From contig CM053331.1 of NCBI GenBank assembly GCA_028583605.1, forward strand, positions 17,592,857 to 17,656,856: 64,000 nt of DNA, read 5' to 3'. The notes beneath the pieces are model-generated. The model saw only the letters and a program-made list of their open reading frames with translations, did no database searches and had not been told where the DNA came from. The translations under genes and the position numbers were made by a program. Of this stretch, positions 37,166-47,920 are shown in pieces. The stretch comes from Dastarcus helophoroides. Taxonomy: Eukaryota > Arthropoda > Insecta > Coleoptera > Bothrideridae. Each line of letters opens with the position of its first letter. The stretch's first letter is position 1.

Positions 37166-37881
37166 ACTAATTTATGGTGTCCATCATAGGGTCATTGGCT
37201 CATTTTAAAACCTATCAGAATAAATTTTAATTTTATTACTAATTAGTTGCTTCGATACCATAGGGTAGATATTAGCCTACGCATACAGTTGTGGCAAGAG
37301 ACGTCGGTACCTTCAACCGTAAGGTAGCTAAAATCTTGGAATGTTAATGCAATCAGCCATCGAATTTCTTCATTTCAATAGTTTATCATTTCAACTCTTA
37401 ACTTACTGCTTTACAAATAGTCCAAAAAATACTTGTTTTCATATACTACTATTTTTTAAATAATTTGTATTTGGTAATTATTGATAAGTATAAAAGATTC
37501 ATACAAAGAAGAACTAAACATGAATTGTGACTGACGACAAAATAATATCGACAAAAAATAATTTGCTGTTCATTTTTGTATATAGAACTGGCAAGTATAA
37601 GTACAAATAAAAGTATAATGCAACATTTTTTTTAATACACAAAATGCGTGTACTGAAATTCTGGTTAAAATTTTGCATTTTACCGTCTTCTCTAAATCTA
37701 AAAAAAACTGATTTTCTTAAATTATTATTATAGTCGGAGAGCTGGCGACGAATTTAGGGAAGGTATTTTAGGAAACTTGAATTTTTTTTGGTGGAACGGA
37801 CTGGTCCTTATTATCTTTAAAAATTGAAATACAAATCTTGTCCCCTGAAACCAAGAAAGATTAAAAACACAACAAAGGTTG

Positions 37882-37922
37882 CTCTAACGGGTTTCGATAG
37901 ACAGGCTATTATCTTCAGGGAG
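37882..37922 (-). ncRNA. hammerhead-ribozyme-like motif (minus strand)
   Basis: Minus strand reads TCTCC-CTGAAGA-(stem II, atag/ctat)-GAAA-C-CC-G-TT-AGAG. The C-U-G-A-N-G-A and GAAA core boxes are both intact, the one-pair stem III (C-G) and the UH cleavage site are present, and stem I is partly paired. Type I topology with minimal stem III is the form known from Penelope-like elements. Activity is untested. Confidence 0.4.
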
Positions 37923-38005
37923 ATACTCATCAAGAGAAACCAGCATTGCACCGTGCAACAACTTTTCATTCTAAATTTTCTGTACAAACTCTTGGGAATT
38001 TTTGA

Positions 38006-38046
38006 CTCTCTGAAGATGATAGCTTGGCTCTCCGAACGCGTTAGAG
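38006..38046 (+). ncRNA. hammerhead-ribozyme-like motif (plus strand)
   Basis: Reads CTCT-CTGAAGA-TGATAGCTTGGCTCTCC-GAAC-GC-GTT-AGAG. Stem I CTCT/AGAG is perfect and the first core box is intact. Stem II is weakened by one or two changes and the second box is GAAC in place of GAAA. Together with the copies at 25681 and 37882 it supports one ancestral hammerhead in the terminal repeat. Confidence 0.4.
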
Positions 38047-38513
38047 CAACCTTTGTTGTGTTTTTTACCCTTTCTTGGTTTCAGGGGACAAGATTTGTAT
38101 TTCAAGTTGTAATTATAAAAAAAACATAACCATTTTAATTTAGTGAATCTGAAATAAATATTCGGGAAAGGTGTTTACGGTTATTTAACTACTAAGCAAC
38201 CCCCAAAGTCAGCAAAAAAATAATCAAAAAAAATATATATATATGCTTTATGAAACTTGGAATTATTTTAATCTTTATTTTTGGCATTTATAGAAACCAG
38301 AAGTAAAAATCTCAGACTCGGTTTTGACGTACAACCCGACTGCTCCGAATTTGTATTATTATAACGCAGGGTGTACCACATTATTATCTTGTCTTGAATT
38401 ACCCCAAATTTTTTATTTTACCGAGCCCAGTTTGTGAGCTATTTAAATAGCTATTTATTTAAATAAAACTGTTTACTTTTGAATAACATTTTTAAACACA
38501 CGTCTATGATATA

Positions 38514-39694
38514 CAGGTGCGTCAGTAAGAATGGGCCAACGCTTTACACAAAAATATAAGGATTGAGCTCAACATGCTTATACCAAAGTGGCTGGTTTAC
38601 GAGATACAGTGCGTTCAAATTTTAAATTTTTTTCTGACATTTCTCAATAACTGAAAGAATTTTGGTGCTATAAATCTAAAAATTAAAAGTCTTGTGTATT
38701 TTGGTGTAGGGATTACGAATTTTAAGCTTATTTTGGCCTTTCTCCTAGAAGACGCTAGATTCGCCATATTATTTATGTAAATTAGTACATATTTTTTTGT
38801 CTGTTAAGTTACGCTCAAAACAAATAAAGAATATAATAGAACGATTAATTCTACAAAGAAAAGGTATTTGAATCGCCTATATCTATCGGTATTTAAGATA
38901 TTTGCATTTAACAGTTTTAATGTAATTTTTTTACGATTTTTTAAGGCGCACATATTACAATATTTTTTCAAATTTGAAAAAATTAGTTTTTTAGATAGAA
39001 TTATATTATCTTCGGGAGTTGCGGTAAATAATCCAAGAAGCCGCAAATACATTTAAAAATATTAGGGAAATTTTAATTTTGACATTTAAGTTTTTTTAAG
39101 TGAAATTTAAAATTTTTTGAAGTAGGTAGTAGACACTTCCAACAGTCGATTTGAAGTTTGTTATTGTCTCTAATACCAATGATTTCAATTGTTATTTACT
39201 GTGGCTTTGAGTCCGTCTCGGTATCTTTGTATATTTTAAATATAAAATAATCATAATAACTTACATCGAACCTTTTAAATGCAAATAACTCAAAAACCGA
39301 TAGCTTTAGGCGACACAAACAAGAGTACCTTTTCTTTGTAGAATTAATTGTTCTTTTATAATGTCAACTTGCTTTAAGCATATATCAACAGATAAAAAAA
39401 ATATGTTTTAATTCACGTGAGTAGTAATGTGAAACTAGCGCCCTCTAGGCGTAGAGTCATCATAAACCTAAGATTCATAATTCTTACACCAAAAAACATA
39501 AAATTTTGAAATATTAAATTTATAGCATCAAAACTGTCTCAATTTTTGAAAAATTTCAGAAATAATGTAAACATTGAACACCCTGTATCTCTTAAACTAC
39601 AGGCATTAGTATAAGGCATATTAAGCTTAATAGTCATATTTTGGTGCGTAGTATCTCCACTTTAGCGTTGGTCCATTCTTTCTGGCTTACCCTG
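38514..39694. mobile_element. long-inverted-repeat MITE, 1.18 kb
   Basis: TA|CAGGTGCGTCAGTAAGAATG at the left and the inverse TTCTTTCTGGCTTACCCTG|TA at the right. Arms are about 430 bp and pair over gggccaacgc, attttggtgctataaa, ttttggtgtagg, attaattctacaaagaaaag and atctatcggt. No transposase was seen. TA duplication suggests the Tc1/mariner superfamily. Confidence 0.8.
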
Positions 39695-40312
39695 TATATT
39701 ATCGTATTGAAAATTTAGTGTCCTTTATGTTAAATCTTTATTGATAATTATTAACCTCATAATATTATAGTAGCTTTGTAATCACTTAGTAGCACATAAT
39801 AAGTTAGTTACCTATCATAATACCATAGATACAAATTTCATTTTAAAAATTTGTTAATTTTTTTATGTCATCGTTTTCAATGATAGGATAAAGCCTTGAA
39901 GTCAACACGATTATTAGCGATTTAAACAATCTCGGACGTGGCTAGACGACTCGGCTAACACCTCGTCGCCTGGTAATGTTCCCGATTTTTATAAATCGCA
40001 TAACAATCTCGTTAGGGTGCGTTTAGATTAGATACTTTATTCCGTACCTTTCTTTCTGACACAGTGGCGGATCCAGGGGGGGGGCACCAGGGGCAAGTGC
40101 CCCTCCCGAGATACTCAAGAAATATAAAATAAATAATTGAAAAATACGAAATAAAATAAAAAATAAAAAGTTGTAGAAATATTTTTATGCTAAATTGATA
40201 TCTCATTGTATATCCATTGTATTTTAACAGCTTATCTGACAAAGACAACAGTAGTTGGAGGAGGCCGGTTCTACGGACGGAAGTGACGTCGCAAACATAG
40301 AAATATAGTTAT

Positions 40313-40532
40313 TTGTGTATGCGTGCGCCATCTGGTGGACAGCGGACAAATTTACAACTATGGGAATGTAGGAAACTGTAATAATGTGGGGGTGGAGAGA
40401 GGTGTCCTGCCGATAGATGTCGCGCAAAATACAGATCCCTGTATATACGTGTGTGTGTGTGTGTGTGTGCGCCATCTGGCGGCCAGCGGACATATATACG
40501 ACTATGGAAGTATAGAGAACTGTAATAATATG
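40313..40532 (+). repeat. ~75-bp direct duplication with GT microsatellite
   Basis: Units at about 40313-40388 and 40457-40532 share gtgcgccatctgg, cagcggaca, actatg and aactgtaataat. A (GT)n run at about 40449-40468 precedes the second unit. Each unit holds a GCGCCATCTGG[TC]GG motif. Confidence 0.7.
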
Positions 40533-40595
40533 AGATTCATCTGTCAGGAGAGAGAGGTTAGATGTCTGCATCTTAACAAATACATAATAACAAAT

Positions 40596-40851
40596 AAAAA
40601 CCGCAAAGATAAGCTTATCAGACTTACAACTGTTGTATTCCATATAAAAAATAAATGTAAAAGATCACTATCAGCTGGGGTGGCGTAGCCAGTTTTGGCG
40701 CTATGTGCGCATGTTTTTCTCTAATGGTAATAGCTAAAATATGTGTTTTGGTCGATTTGCGCATGTGTTAAAAAGGCACTATGTGTTTGTATTTATTTTA
40801 TACGAATACAGTAGTTGTAAGTCTGCTGATAAGCTTATCTTTGCGGTTTTT
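40596..40851. repeat. inverted repeat, ~45-bp arms
   Basis: The left arm aaaaccgcaaagataagctt then atcagacttacaactgttgt is mirrored by acagtagttgtaagtctgct and gataagcttatctttgcggt at 40808-40847. A related single arm is near 40229. It lies just upstream of the Maverick genes and may be a terminal or foldback insertion. Confidence 0.65.
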
Positions 40852-40909
40852 ATAAAATTACTTATCAACATTGCATAGGTGTGACCTTTCAATCTTAAAT
40901 TTTATTCCA

Positions 40910-40918
40910 TATAAAAGG
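40910..40918 (+). promoter_or_regulatory. TATA box upstream of Maverick gene block
   Basis: TATAAAAGG in good context, about 90 bp before the ATG at 41000. It would place a transcription start near 40940. Confidence 0.45.
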
Positions 40919-40999
40919 CGGACTTCAACTAAAAATAGTTTTATACCCCAACAAAACGTTGATATATGATAGTTGTAATTAGAGTGTAAGAAGTACAAC

Positions 41000-41328
41000 A
41001 TGTATCCCATAAGAAATAAGAGGACAAAAGAAGTTGTAAAAAGGATTAAAAATCTAGCTAATGATATACGAAATAAATCACTAGCTTTAAAATTAGAAAA
41101 AAATAACGAAGATGAGACTCTCAACAGATTATTTAAACCCTTAACGGATGAAGTTAAGATAATGAAAAAATCAGAAAAATCACCACCACCACCACTACCA
41201 CCACAACAGAATATTAAAAACAAGAACAGGAAATAACACCACCACCACCATCATCACCCCCCATTAAACCTGAAGAGAAAGTAAAATTTTTACCCTTACA
41301 AGAAGTTGTTAGACATGACTCGGATGAC

Positions 41329-41362
<34 letters not shown>

Positions 41363-42054
41363 GTGGTGGGGATGGGGATGGGGATGATAGTCAACTAGAC
41401 ATATCTTCCATACCCACAACAGCTTTTAACGAATATTTGGAACAATATCCTTCAAGAGCTCGATATTATGTGCAAACTTATATGACAACTTTAGCTAAAC
41501 AATACGATACGAAATATGGTCCAAATTATGATGCGCAACGTGATAAGTGGATAATGGGTTCTAAGGAAATAAATTATGGCCCTAATGATGAAATTATCGT
41601 GGGTAATAGAACTTATGAGGGCACCAAAGGATTATATGATCCACTTTTTATGAAACACCCCCACGGCTATAATAATGACGATCTTCGACAATATAAGGAT
41701 ATTTTGGAAATAACAAGTTCCCACAAATTGAACTTTGATACAAATAAAAGACAGCGTGGAAATAGATACTTTAAGTATAATTCGGTTATTAAACCTCTAT
41801 TTGAAACAACAAAACGGCCTTATACTCGAAGAACCCAACAAAGTCGCACACATCCATATTCACCACAAAGTGGTTATGGATTAATACAAAAATACAATAA
41901 TAATCCTATTGAATATGTATATTGGGATGATGTTAATGAACTTATCGATCGATGGCGTTTACATCACGCATCATCTTTGGCTGGCAAAAACAACCATGTC
42001 AATGAAATCAATTCAATAAAAGAAGAACTCTTAGAAAAAGGTATAATTGCTTAG
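41000..42054 (+). pseudogene. Maverick/Polinton-associated DUF8207-like protein, frameshifted
   Basis: Two overlapping-in-order frames form one gene. The first (41000-41236, 78 codons) has a basic helical start and DETLNRLFKPLTDE, then a proline run. The second frame continues from about 41224 through a Pro stretch, a long Asp run encoded by a GAT microsatellite (about 41325-41361), and the conserved C-terminal domain with YDPLFMKHP and IEYVYWDDVNELIDRW to the TAG at 42054. One indel near 41205-41225, next to CAC/CCA repeats, separates them. Proteins with this C-terminus (the YxYWDxxNELxDR block) recur in insect Maverick-like elements beside the integrase. The function is unknown. A coding microsatellite flanking the indel suggests replication slippage. 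The gene is first in a compact three-gene + strand block. Confidence 0.65.
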
Positions 42055-42071
42055 ATTTCTTTAGTATTAAA

Positions 42072-42841
42072 ATGGTAATCGACAAGTTCGGTCACTTCTC
42101 CTCATCATCGAAGAAAAGAGATGTATTAGTGAAGCAACAGCTGGCCTACACCTCTGATGGACACTACGATTTAAAAAATCATCGTCTGTGCAATGTGGGT
42201 GATCCTAAAGATCCCGAAGATGCTGCAACATTAGGTTACATATCGAAAGAAATTAACCATTTATCTCAAGATGTTAAAGGAAAAGTAATTGCTGAAAGAG
42301 AAATTAGAAATTCTGACATATCAATGGTAAAGGGAAATATGAAAGAAGCTTTCGGTCAGCTGAATAATAAAATTACCACAACATTCGATGATGTTAAAAA
42401 GGAGATAAATTTAATGGATAAAATATTGCAAAAGCAACATGAAAAGTGGGCGAAAAAATTCGAAGACCTTGGTGCACATTTATTGGTACAATTAAAGGCA
42501 CAATCCACCTTTTACGATCAAATTTCACAAAAAACAATCAAGGAATTAAGACAAGATCAAAGCAATATTAAGGATCTTCAAGAGTCGTTATTTAGTCATT
42601 CAAATTTGGTTAAAAATATACAAACTTCCCTAAACAAGGTTAGTGACATTCTCAATCAAATGAACACCAATTATAATGTAGTACATGAACATATGAAAAC
42701 GTTAAAAAAAACTATAATCAAATCATGCAGGATACAAACACACAATCCATAAATAAAATGATTGATCATAGATTAGATCAACATAAAGATAAATTAGTTA
42801 AAGAGGTTATGAAAATGCTACATATTCCTAGTTTTAATTAA
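42072..42841 (+). pseudogene. Maverick-associated coiled-coil protein, frameshifted near the end
   Basis: Starts 17 bp after the previous stop. The N-terminus MVIDKFGHFS and the segment DGHYDLKNHRLCNVGDPKDP are the recognisable conserved part; similar N-termini accompany Maverick integrases in insects. The rest is charged and heptad-like (about residues 60-210), predicted coiled coil or fibre-like. The open frame closes at 42752, but a frame change near 42715 would let it continue with IMQDTNTQSINKMIDHRLDQ to a TAA at 42839-42841. Whether this is a true frameshift or an alternative end is not settled. The function is unknown. The coiled-coil fibre reading is inference. Confidence 0.55.
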
Positions 42842-42861
42842 AATTAGTCAGTTAGTTAGTT

Positions 42862-43746
42862 ATGAGTAAGCAACAAGTTGTAAAGGAACTCCATAAACCT
42901 ATAAGAAAAAATTTTTCTCGAAGAAGAATAATTGTTAAAAGGTTGGGGGACCTTTGGCAAATCGATTTAGCCGAATTTGTTGATTATGCAAAACAAAATA
43001 GAGGATACAAGTATATTCTTGTTGCAATCGATTGCTTTTCCAAATTCGTTTGGGCTCAACCAATCAAAAGTAAATCAGGCGATGATGTGACTAAGGCAAT
43101 GAGTCAAATAATTAAACAAAATAAGGGTCGTACTCCCAAAAATTTACAAAGCGATCAAGGCAAAGAATTTTATAATAATCATTTTAACAAATTGATGAAA
43201 AAATTCACGATTAATCATTGTAGTACATTTAGTGTAAAAAAAGCTGCAATAGTTGAACGAGTTATTAGAACATTAAAGGAAAAGCTATACAAGCTGTTTA
43301 GTTTGCATGGAAAACATAAATGGATGGATTATCTAAATGATGTTGTTGAAGAATATAACAATTCGAAACATCGAACCATTGAAATGAAGCCATCTGAAGT
43401 AAATAAACAAAACGAAAAAAGTCTTTTCAGCAGGGTTTACAGCACCATAAAAGTAGCCGGCTTGAGAAAATTTAAAATTGGAGATATTGTACGCATCAGT
43501 AAAGCTAAACATTTATTTGCTAAGGGATACTCGCCCAATTGGACCACAGAATTATTTAAAATTAGACGAGTTCGGATCACAAACCCCACAACTTATTTAC
43601 TTGAAGATATGCGAGGACATCCGATTATTGGTGGTTTTTATGTTGAAGAATTACAAAAAACTCATCAGCCAGACGTTTACTTGGTGGAAAAAATTTTACG
43701 TAGGAAAGGAAAAAAATTGTATATTAAATGGTTAGGTAGGTGCTAA
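42862..43746 (+). CDS. Maverick/Polinton integrase, C-terminally truncated
   Basis: 294 codons, ATG 20 bp after the previous gene. HKPIRKNFSRRRIIVK leads into an rve-type integrase core: catalytic Asp35 in WQIDLAEF, Asp98 in LQSDQGKEF, and Glu132 in AIVERVIRTLK, the last two 33 residues apart. A target/SH3-like region with FKIGDIVRIS follows, then YLLEDMRGHPI and the start of a chromodomain, VEKILRRKGKKLYIKWLG. The chromodomain stops there after RC, where the family normally continues, so the right end of the Maverick sequence is cut near 43740. The N-terminal zinc-binding part usual for retroviral integrases is not evident. Related integrases are annotated in animals as transposon-derived F54H12.3-like proteins. 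The catalytic residues are present, but without PolB, ATPase, capsid or terminal repeats the element cannot move by itself. Confidence 0.8.
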   Translation: MSKQQVVKELHKPIRKNFSRRRIIVKRLGDLWQIDLAEFVDYAKQNRGYKYILVAIDCFSKFVWAQPIKSKSGDDVTKAMSQIIKQNKGRTPKNLQSDQGKEFYNNHFNKLMKKFTINHCSTFSVKKAAIVERVIRTLKEKLYKLFSLHGKHKWMDYLNDVVEEYNNSKHRTIEMKPSEVNKQNEKSLFSRVYSTIKVAGLRKFKIGDIVRISKAKHLFAKGYSPNWTTELFKIRRVRITNPTTYLLEDMRGHPIIGGFYVEELQKTHQPDVYLVEKILRRKGKKLYIKWLGRC

Positions 43747-46700
43747 AATTGGTAATACTTTTGCTTCTTAGATTTCTTGGGGCACAGCGGCACCTTCTTT
43801 GGTACATTTTCGCGAATTGTAAAGTAAACATTGCCCAGGATTTTATGTTGTTGAACGTGCGACTATTTATGTTTTCAAGTTTAAATGTTTACTACTCAAA
43901 TCATTGACTTCAGCAAATTCAAGAAAAATTATTTTCTTCAGCTGGATTGTTCTGCTCGAAATTTAGATCTTCATGAAGTGATAAAAAATATCTACTTATT
44001 ATTTAATTTATTTGTATAACTCAGCTTTATAGGCTTACATTTTGATAATGGTGTATCTTTTATGAAGTTTTCAGCAAGACATTTATAAACTGCTTCTTAA
44101 AAAGTACATTTATTATTAAATGTTTATCGATATCTAAACGATTACATCAATTATTATAGGTTAGAGCCCGAATCGTAAGGCAAAGTAAATCATCAAAATA
44201 GAGAAAAGAAACAGGTAATTGAACAAATTAAAAGATATGTTTTCCCAAAGTACTGATGACCTGAAACACTCTGGTTTGAATACGTTCCCCAAAAGTGCAC
44301 CAACTCCAGAAAAAATTTTGTTTGAGCTGCTCTCTTCTACAACACAATTAATGACAGTTTAGAAATTAACTTTCTTTTAGTTTTTTTAATTCCAATTTTA
44401 ACTTTTTCCTTAAAATTTTAATTTCAAATACGAAACGTCAATTTTTTAAGAAATTTGTGTTTGTTGTTTTTCTTTTTCAAATTTTAATGTCAATATTTCG
44501 AACTTCAACCCATTTCTAAATGAATTTTATGAATTTGCAAGAAATTTCGATACTTTTCCCAAAGTTACAAGTTTACAGTTTTATTTTTATTTTTAATTAT
44601 TTTTTTTTTATTCCATGGGGGTTTTTGGCGCCGGAAACCATCTTGGAGTATTAAAAAACGTAATTCTTAAATCGATTTATAATGGAGAATAATCACAATT
44701 TTAGATTTTCAGTTCACGGTATACTAGATTGAAAATAAATAAACACTGCGTTTAAATTATTTCGATATCTTATATAGTTTTCAAGATATTTAATTTATAA
44801 GATTGATTTCGGCTGATGGACCACGCTCCATAGTGTGACGTCATATTACATATTCGCGCGTATGTTGCATTTATGCTCGCACTATTCTTCATGGTAGACC
44901 CTTATTGACCAGAAATATTATGTTTTTTTTCAATTTATTTAACATTTCTTCGGCCCAGTTTGGAAATATTTAAATTTTTATGGTTTGTTGACAATTTTCT
45001 AAACAGTTTTTAAAATGCGACTACGTGATATTTAAATTTATTGAAAACGTCACTTCATGACAGTTCACAAATTAAGAGGTTATTTTATATAAGTGACGTT
45101 TTCAATAAATTTAAATATCACGTAGTCGCATTTCAAAAAGTGCTTAGAAAATTGTTAACAAAGCATAAAAATTTAAATATTTCTAAACTGGGCCGAAGAA
45201 ATGTTAAATAAATTGAAAAAAATATGCTCGCACTGTTTAAGCACTAAAACTGGCTAAAGCTCTTAACATGCTCAATCCAAAAAGTAAGAAATATTGCTTT
45301 GTGCCAAATTCTGTAAACATTACAACAAATGCACGGGAAAAATTCATTTCTGTTGTTTTATTTGACGCCAAAATTCGAAAGAAGTAACAAAAGCTATGAA
45401 GTGTGTACTAATAGGAAGATCACGTTGATGTATGAAACAAGTATTTCTTATTACTTAATGTCGTACTGCTAATTGTCATAATTATTCTTTTTGGAAAAGA
45501 AAATGTTCATGTTTATTTATCACTTATTATTAGGTTCTTATGTTACAGGTAGGTGCCCGCGTTGGCAATAACTTAATTTAGATATTTTTTCACCGATAAC
45601 GCTTGACTTTATATTTATTATGATTAACTAAGCGTACTAAAATATCTCTGTTTTAGAGTTTTAAGCTTTCAAAATTGTCAAGAAAAAATAATTTCTTTTC
45701 CCAACGTGTTGGTATTTGGATACACAAGGTGATTCAAACTTTATTGTACGTATTTTAGGAGCAGATTTTTAGGGTGAAAATAAGACTTGTTTCTACAAAT
45801 ATGTATTCTAAAGTGCAGCCTTGCCTCTGCGAGCTGCAATCATCATAATTTGTGCAAGAAAAATCAATTATGTATATCAAATTACGACTAGAGTTAATGA
45901 AAATCTTCCGAAAATTTGCGATCCTTTTTTTTTAATATAATTTAAACCCAATTTTAGGGGAGACACACACATTACAAGAAATTTTAAATTCTGTTGCCTG
46001 AAACAACGGAGAAATATTGCGATTGCTTTTTAAAAAATACTCCTTATTATAGTCACCAAAACGTCGAATATCTTAAATAATTCTCTTGTCACTTCTGTTC
46101 CGAGAAACAAACACAATAACAACGATTTAACAGTAAAAAAATATTAAATGGAAAATGTTAATAAAAAACATGAACCTGGAACTTTGTTAAAATGGCATTT
46201 CCTGGATCCAAAAACCCAATTTAACAAATTTTATTAGAATCATTTAAGCCACTTCGGTGATAAAATGTATTTTCGTGAAAAAGTTTCCTAGTGGTCGAAC
46301 CCTTTAAATACGAGAGATTTACATCCAGAAAATGGATACTCTAAATCGCCTAACGCCTAACTTATTAAAAACTTCAGGTGATCATGAGAAATGATTATCC
46401 CAAATTTTTATTAAAAAGGGACGATACCTAGATCAACTTAACTCATTTATTAGTGTAAAAGGTAAAACATAAAAGTTTCCTGTAGTATAAAACTATACTT
46501 ATTTTGCATTTTGATGTGGGTACATATAAAAATATAACAAAACTAATACAAAGCGGTCGGTCTGCACCGCGAGTGTGGTATCGTATATATAATATGACGT
46601 CACGTAACGAAACGCGCGCTCGCAAATTATTCGAAATTAACTGATATTAATAACTCTGTAAATTGAAAACTACTTGGTCTATTTGACTGAAACAAAAACG

Positions 46701-47556
46701 TTTATTTTCCTAGACATCCTAGCTACAGTTTCACGAATTTTGAAGAGGTTTTGCCTACCCATGGACATTGTCCATTAATTTGATATAATTAATTTAAGCC
46801 CGCTGCCTTTGTGTATATGTGCAAATACAAACTGTACGACATATACAGGGATCTAATAATTAAAATTTAAAAAAAAAGTCCAAACAATGCCATTCATAAA
46901 TGACATTCGAATATTAATAAACTGATATTTAAAATGACTAATTTTTTACTCTCTGGGTTCCGTTACATACATTTTTTGAGGTTTGCTTTAAACTACATAA
47001 CAGAACCGAGGCTGTTAATACATGGATTATCGCCTCGGAGAAATTCTTCTAATAAATAATCGACTTGATTTTATGGGCTTTGTGCTTTGTAACTAGTGAT
47101 TTTCTTATTTAGGAATGTAATCTGATGCTGTGACGCCACAAAATAAATAACTTATTATGTGGTGATGCTAGGCTTGGTAATTATCGCTTACAAGAGTTCC
47201 CAGAATTTACCAAACAGCCAAAACCAAAACAAAACAAAATTTTATCTCAAATTGCACATTGATTTTTTTCAGTCAGTCTTTTAGTTTTCCTTCCCTATTC
47301 ATATACTCTATACAGTGACATAGTTTTAACATAAAAAAAACATTTACGTTTAGTTTCGTGTGTGTATTGTTGGTTTTATTTGTTTTTTGACAATGTTTGA
47401 CTAAGATAAAAAAATATCTGGCTAGCAAAATTTTATAAGGAAATGAAAGGAAAGAGGAGCTTTACAAAAATGCGGAAATGAATGGGTATTTTATGCATTT
47501 TTTTTTAATTTAAAGAAAAATTTCTTTTCGTGAATTATGGATTTTTTCAACTATAT
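43747..47556. other. non-coding interior of the composite hAT
   Basis: AT-rich, with no gene supported. The foldback at 44923-45222 is the only clear structure. A gtgacgtcatatta segment at about 44835 recurs inverted near 46596 with weak flanking similarity, suggesting another old inverted-repeat element of about 2 kb. Confidence 0.45.
44923..45222. mobile_element. 300-bp foldback element, almost all inverted repeat
   Basis: Arms of about 125 bp: tttttttcaatttatttaac with atttcttcggcccagtttgg and gcgactacgtgatatttaaa, mirrored at 45093-45222. TATG lies directly outside both ends. In addition TATGCTCGCACT at 44872-44883 is repeated at 45223-45234, so the target may have been 12 bp or the left end was rearranged. 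Confidence 0.75.
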
Positions 47557-47920
47557 TGTTACGGGCTTATCGGTTCGAATTGATACACGTGATGGATTTA
47601 TTCCCACTTTATTACTGAACTCAACTTGAATCACCACAATTTACAATTAACTCACTTCTACTAACTTACTAATTGCACTGATTCTAACTGACTGACTCGA
47701 GGGAAAACTGACCGCCTTTTTATAGTTTCGGCCCGCGTCTTCCAGAACTTTCGGCAGATAAGGCTTATCGAATGCCGAAATTTCTGGAACGCTTATCTGC
47801 CGTTTGTTTCGTTATCGCGGCCGCTTTCCCCTTATCAGAACCTTCTAGAAACTTTTTTTTATTTACTAAATTCTACAATTCTATTCTAAATCCTATTTCA
47901 TCTATTTACATTACGTTACA
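47557..47920 (-). mobile_element. solo LTR, family 1 copy 4
   Basis: 364 bp inverted, TGTTACGGGCTTATCGGTTC to TACATTACGTTACA, flanked by ATAT on both sides. Very similar to copy 3. It lies inside the composite hAT, so it is younger than that insertion or was carried with it. Confidence 0.85.

Larger units (their letters stand above)
37823..38112. repeat. Penelope-type foldback terminal-repeat fragment
   Basis: Perfectly facing arms: attgaaatacaaatcttgtc with ctgaaaccaagaaag on the left, ctttcttggtttcagggg with caagatttgtatttcaa on the right. Each arm contains a hammerhead-like core. Head-to-head terminal repeats of a Penelope-like element would explain both facts. The 40 bp before the left arm (gtggaacggactggtcctta) recur at 48843. 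Confidence 0.5.

Noticed and set aside
40224..40688. Frames on both strands with His/Thr or Cys/Val runs
   Set aside because: They are translations of a (GT)n microsatellite and a tandem duplication.
43478..43735. 85-codon frame inside the integrase gene
   Set aside because: Out-of-frame shadow of the integrase C-terminal region.
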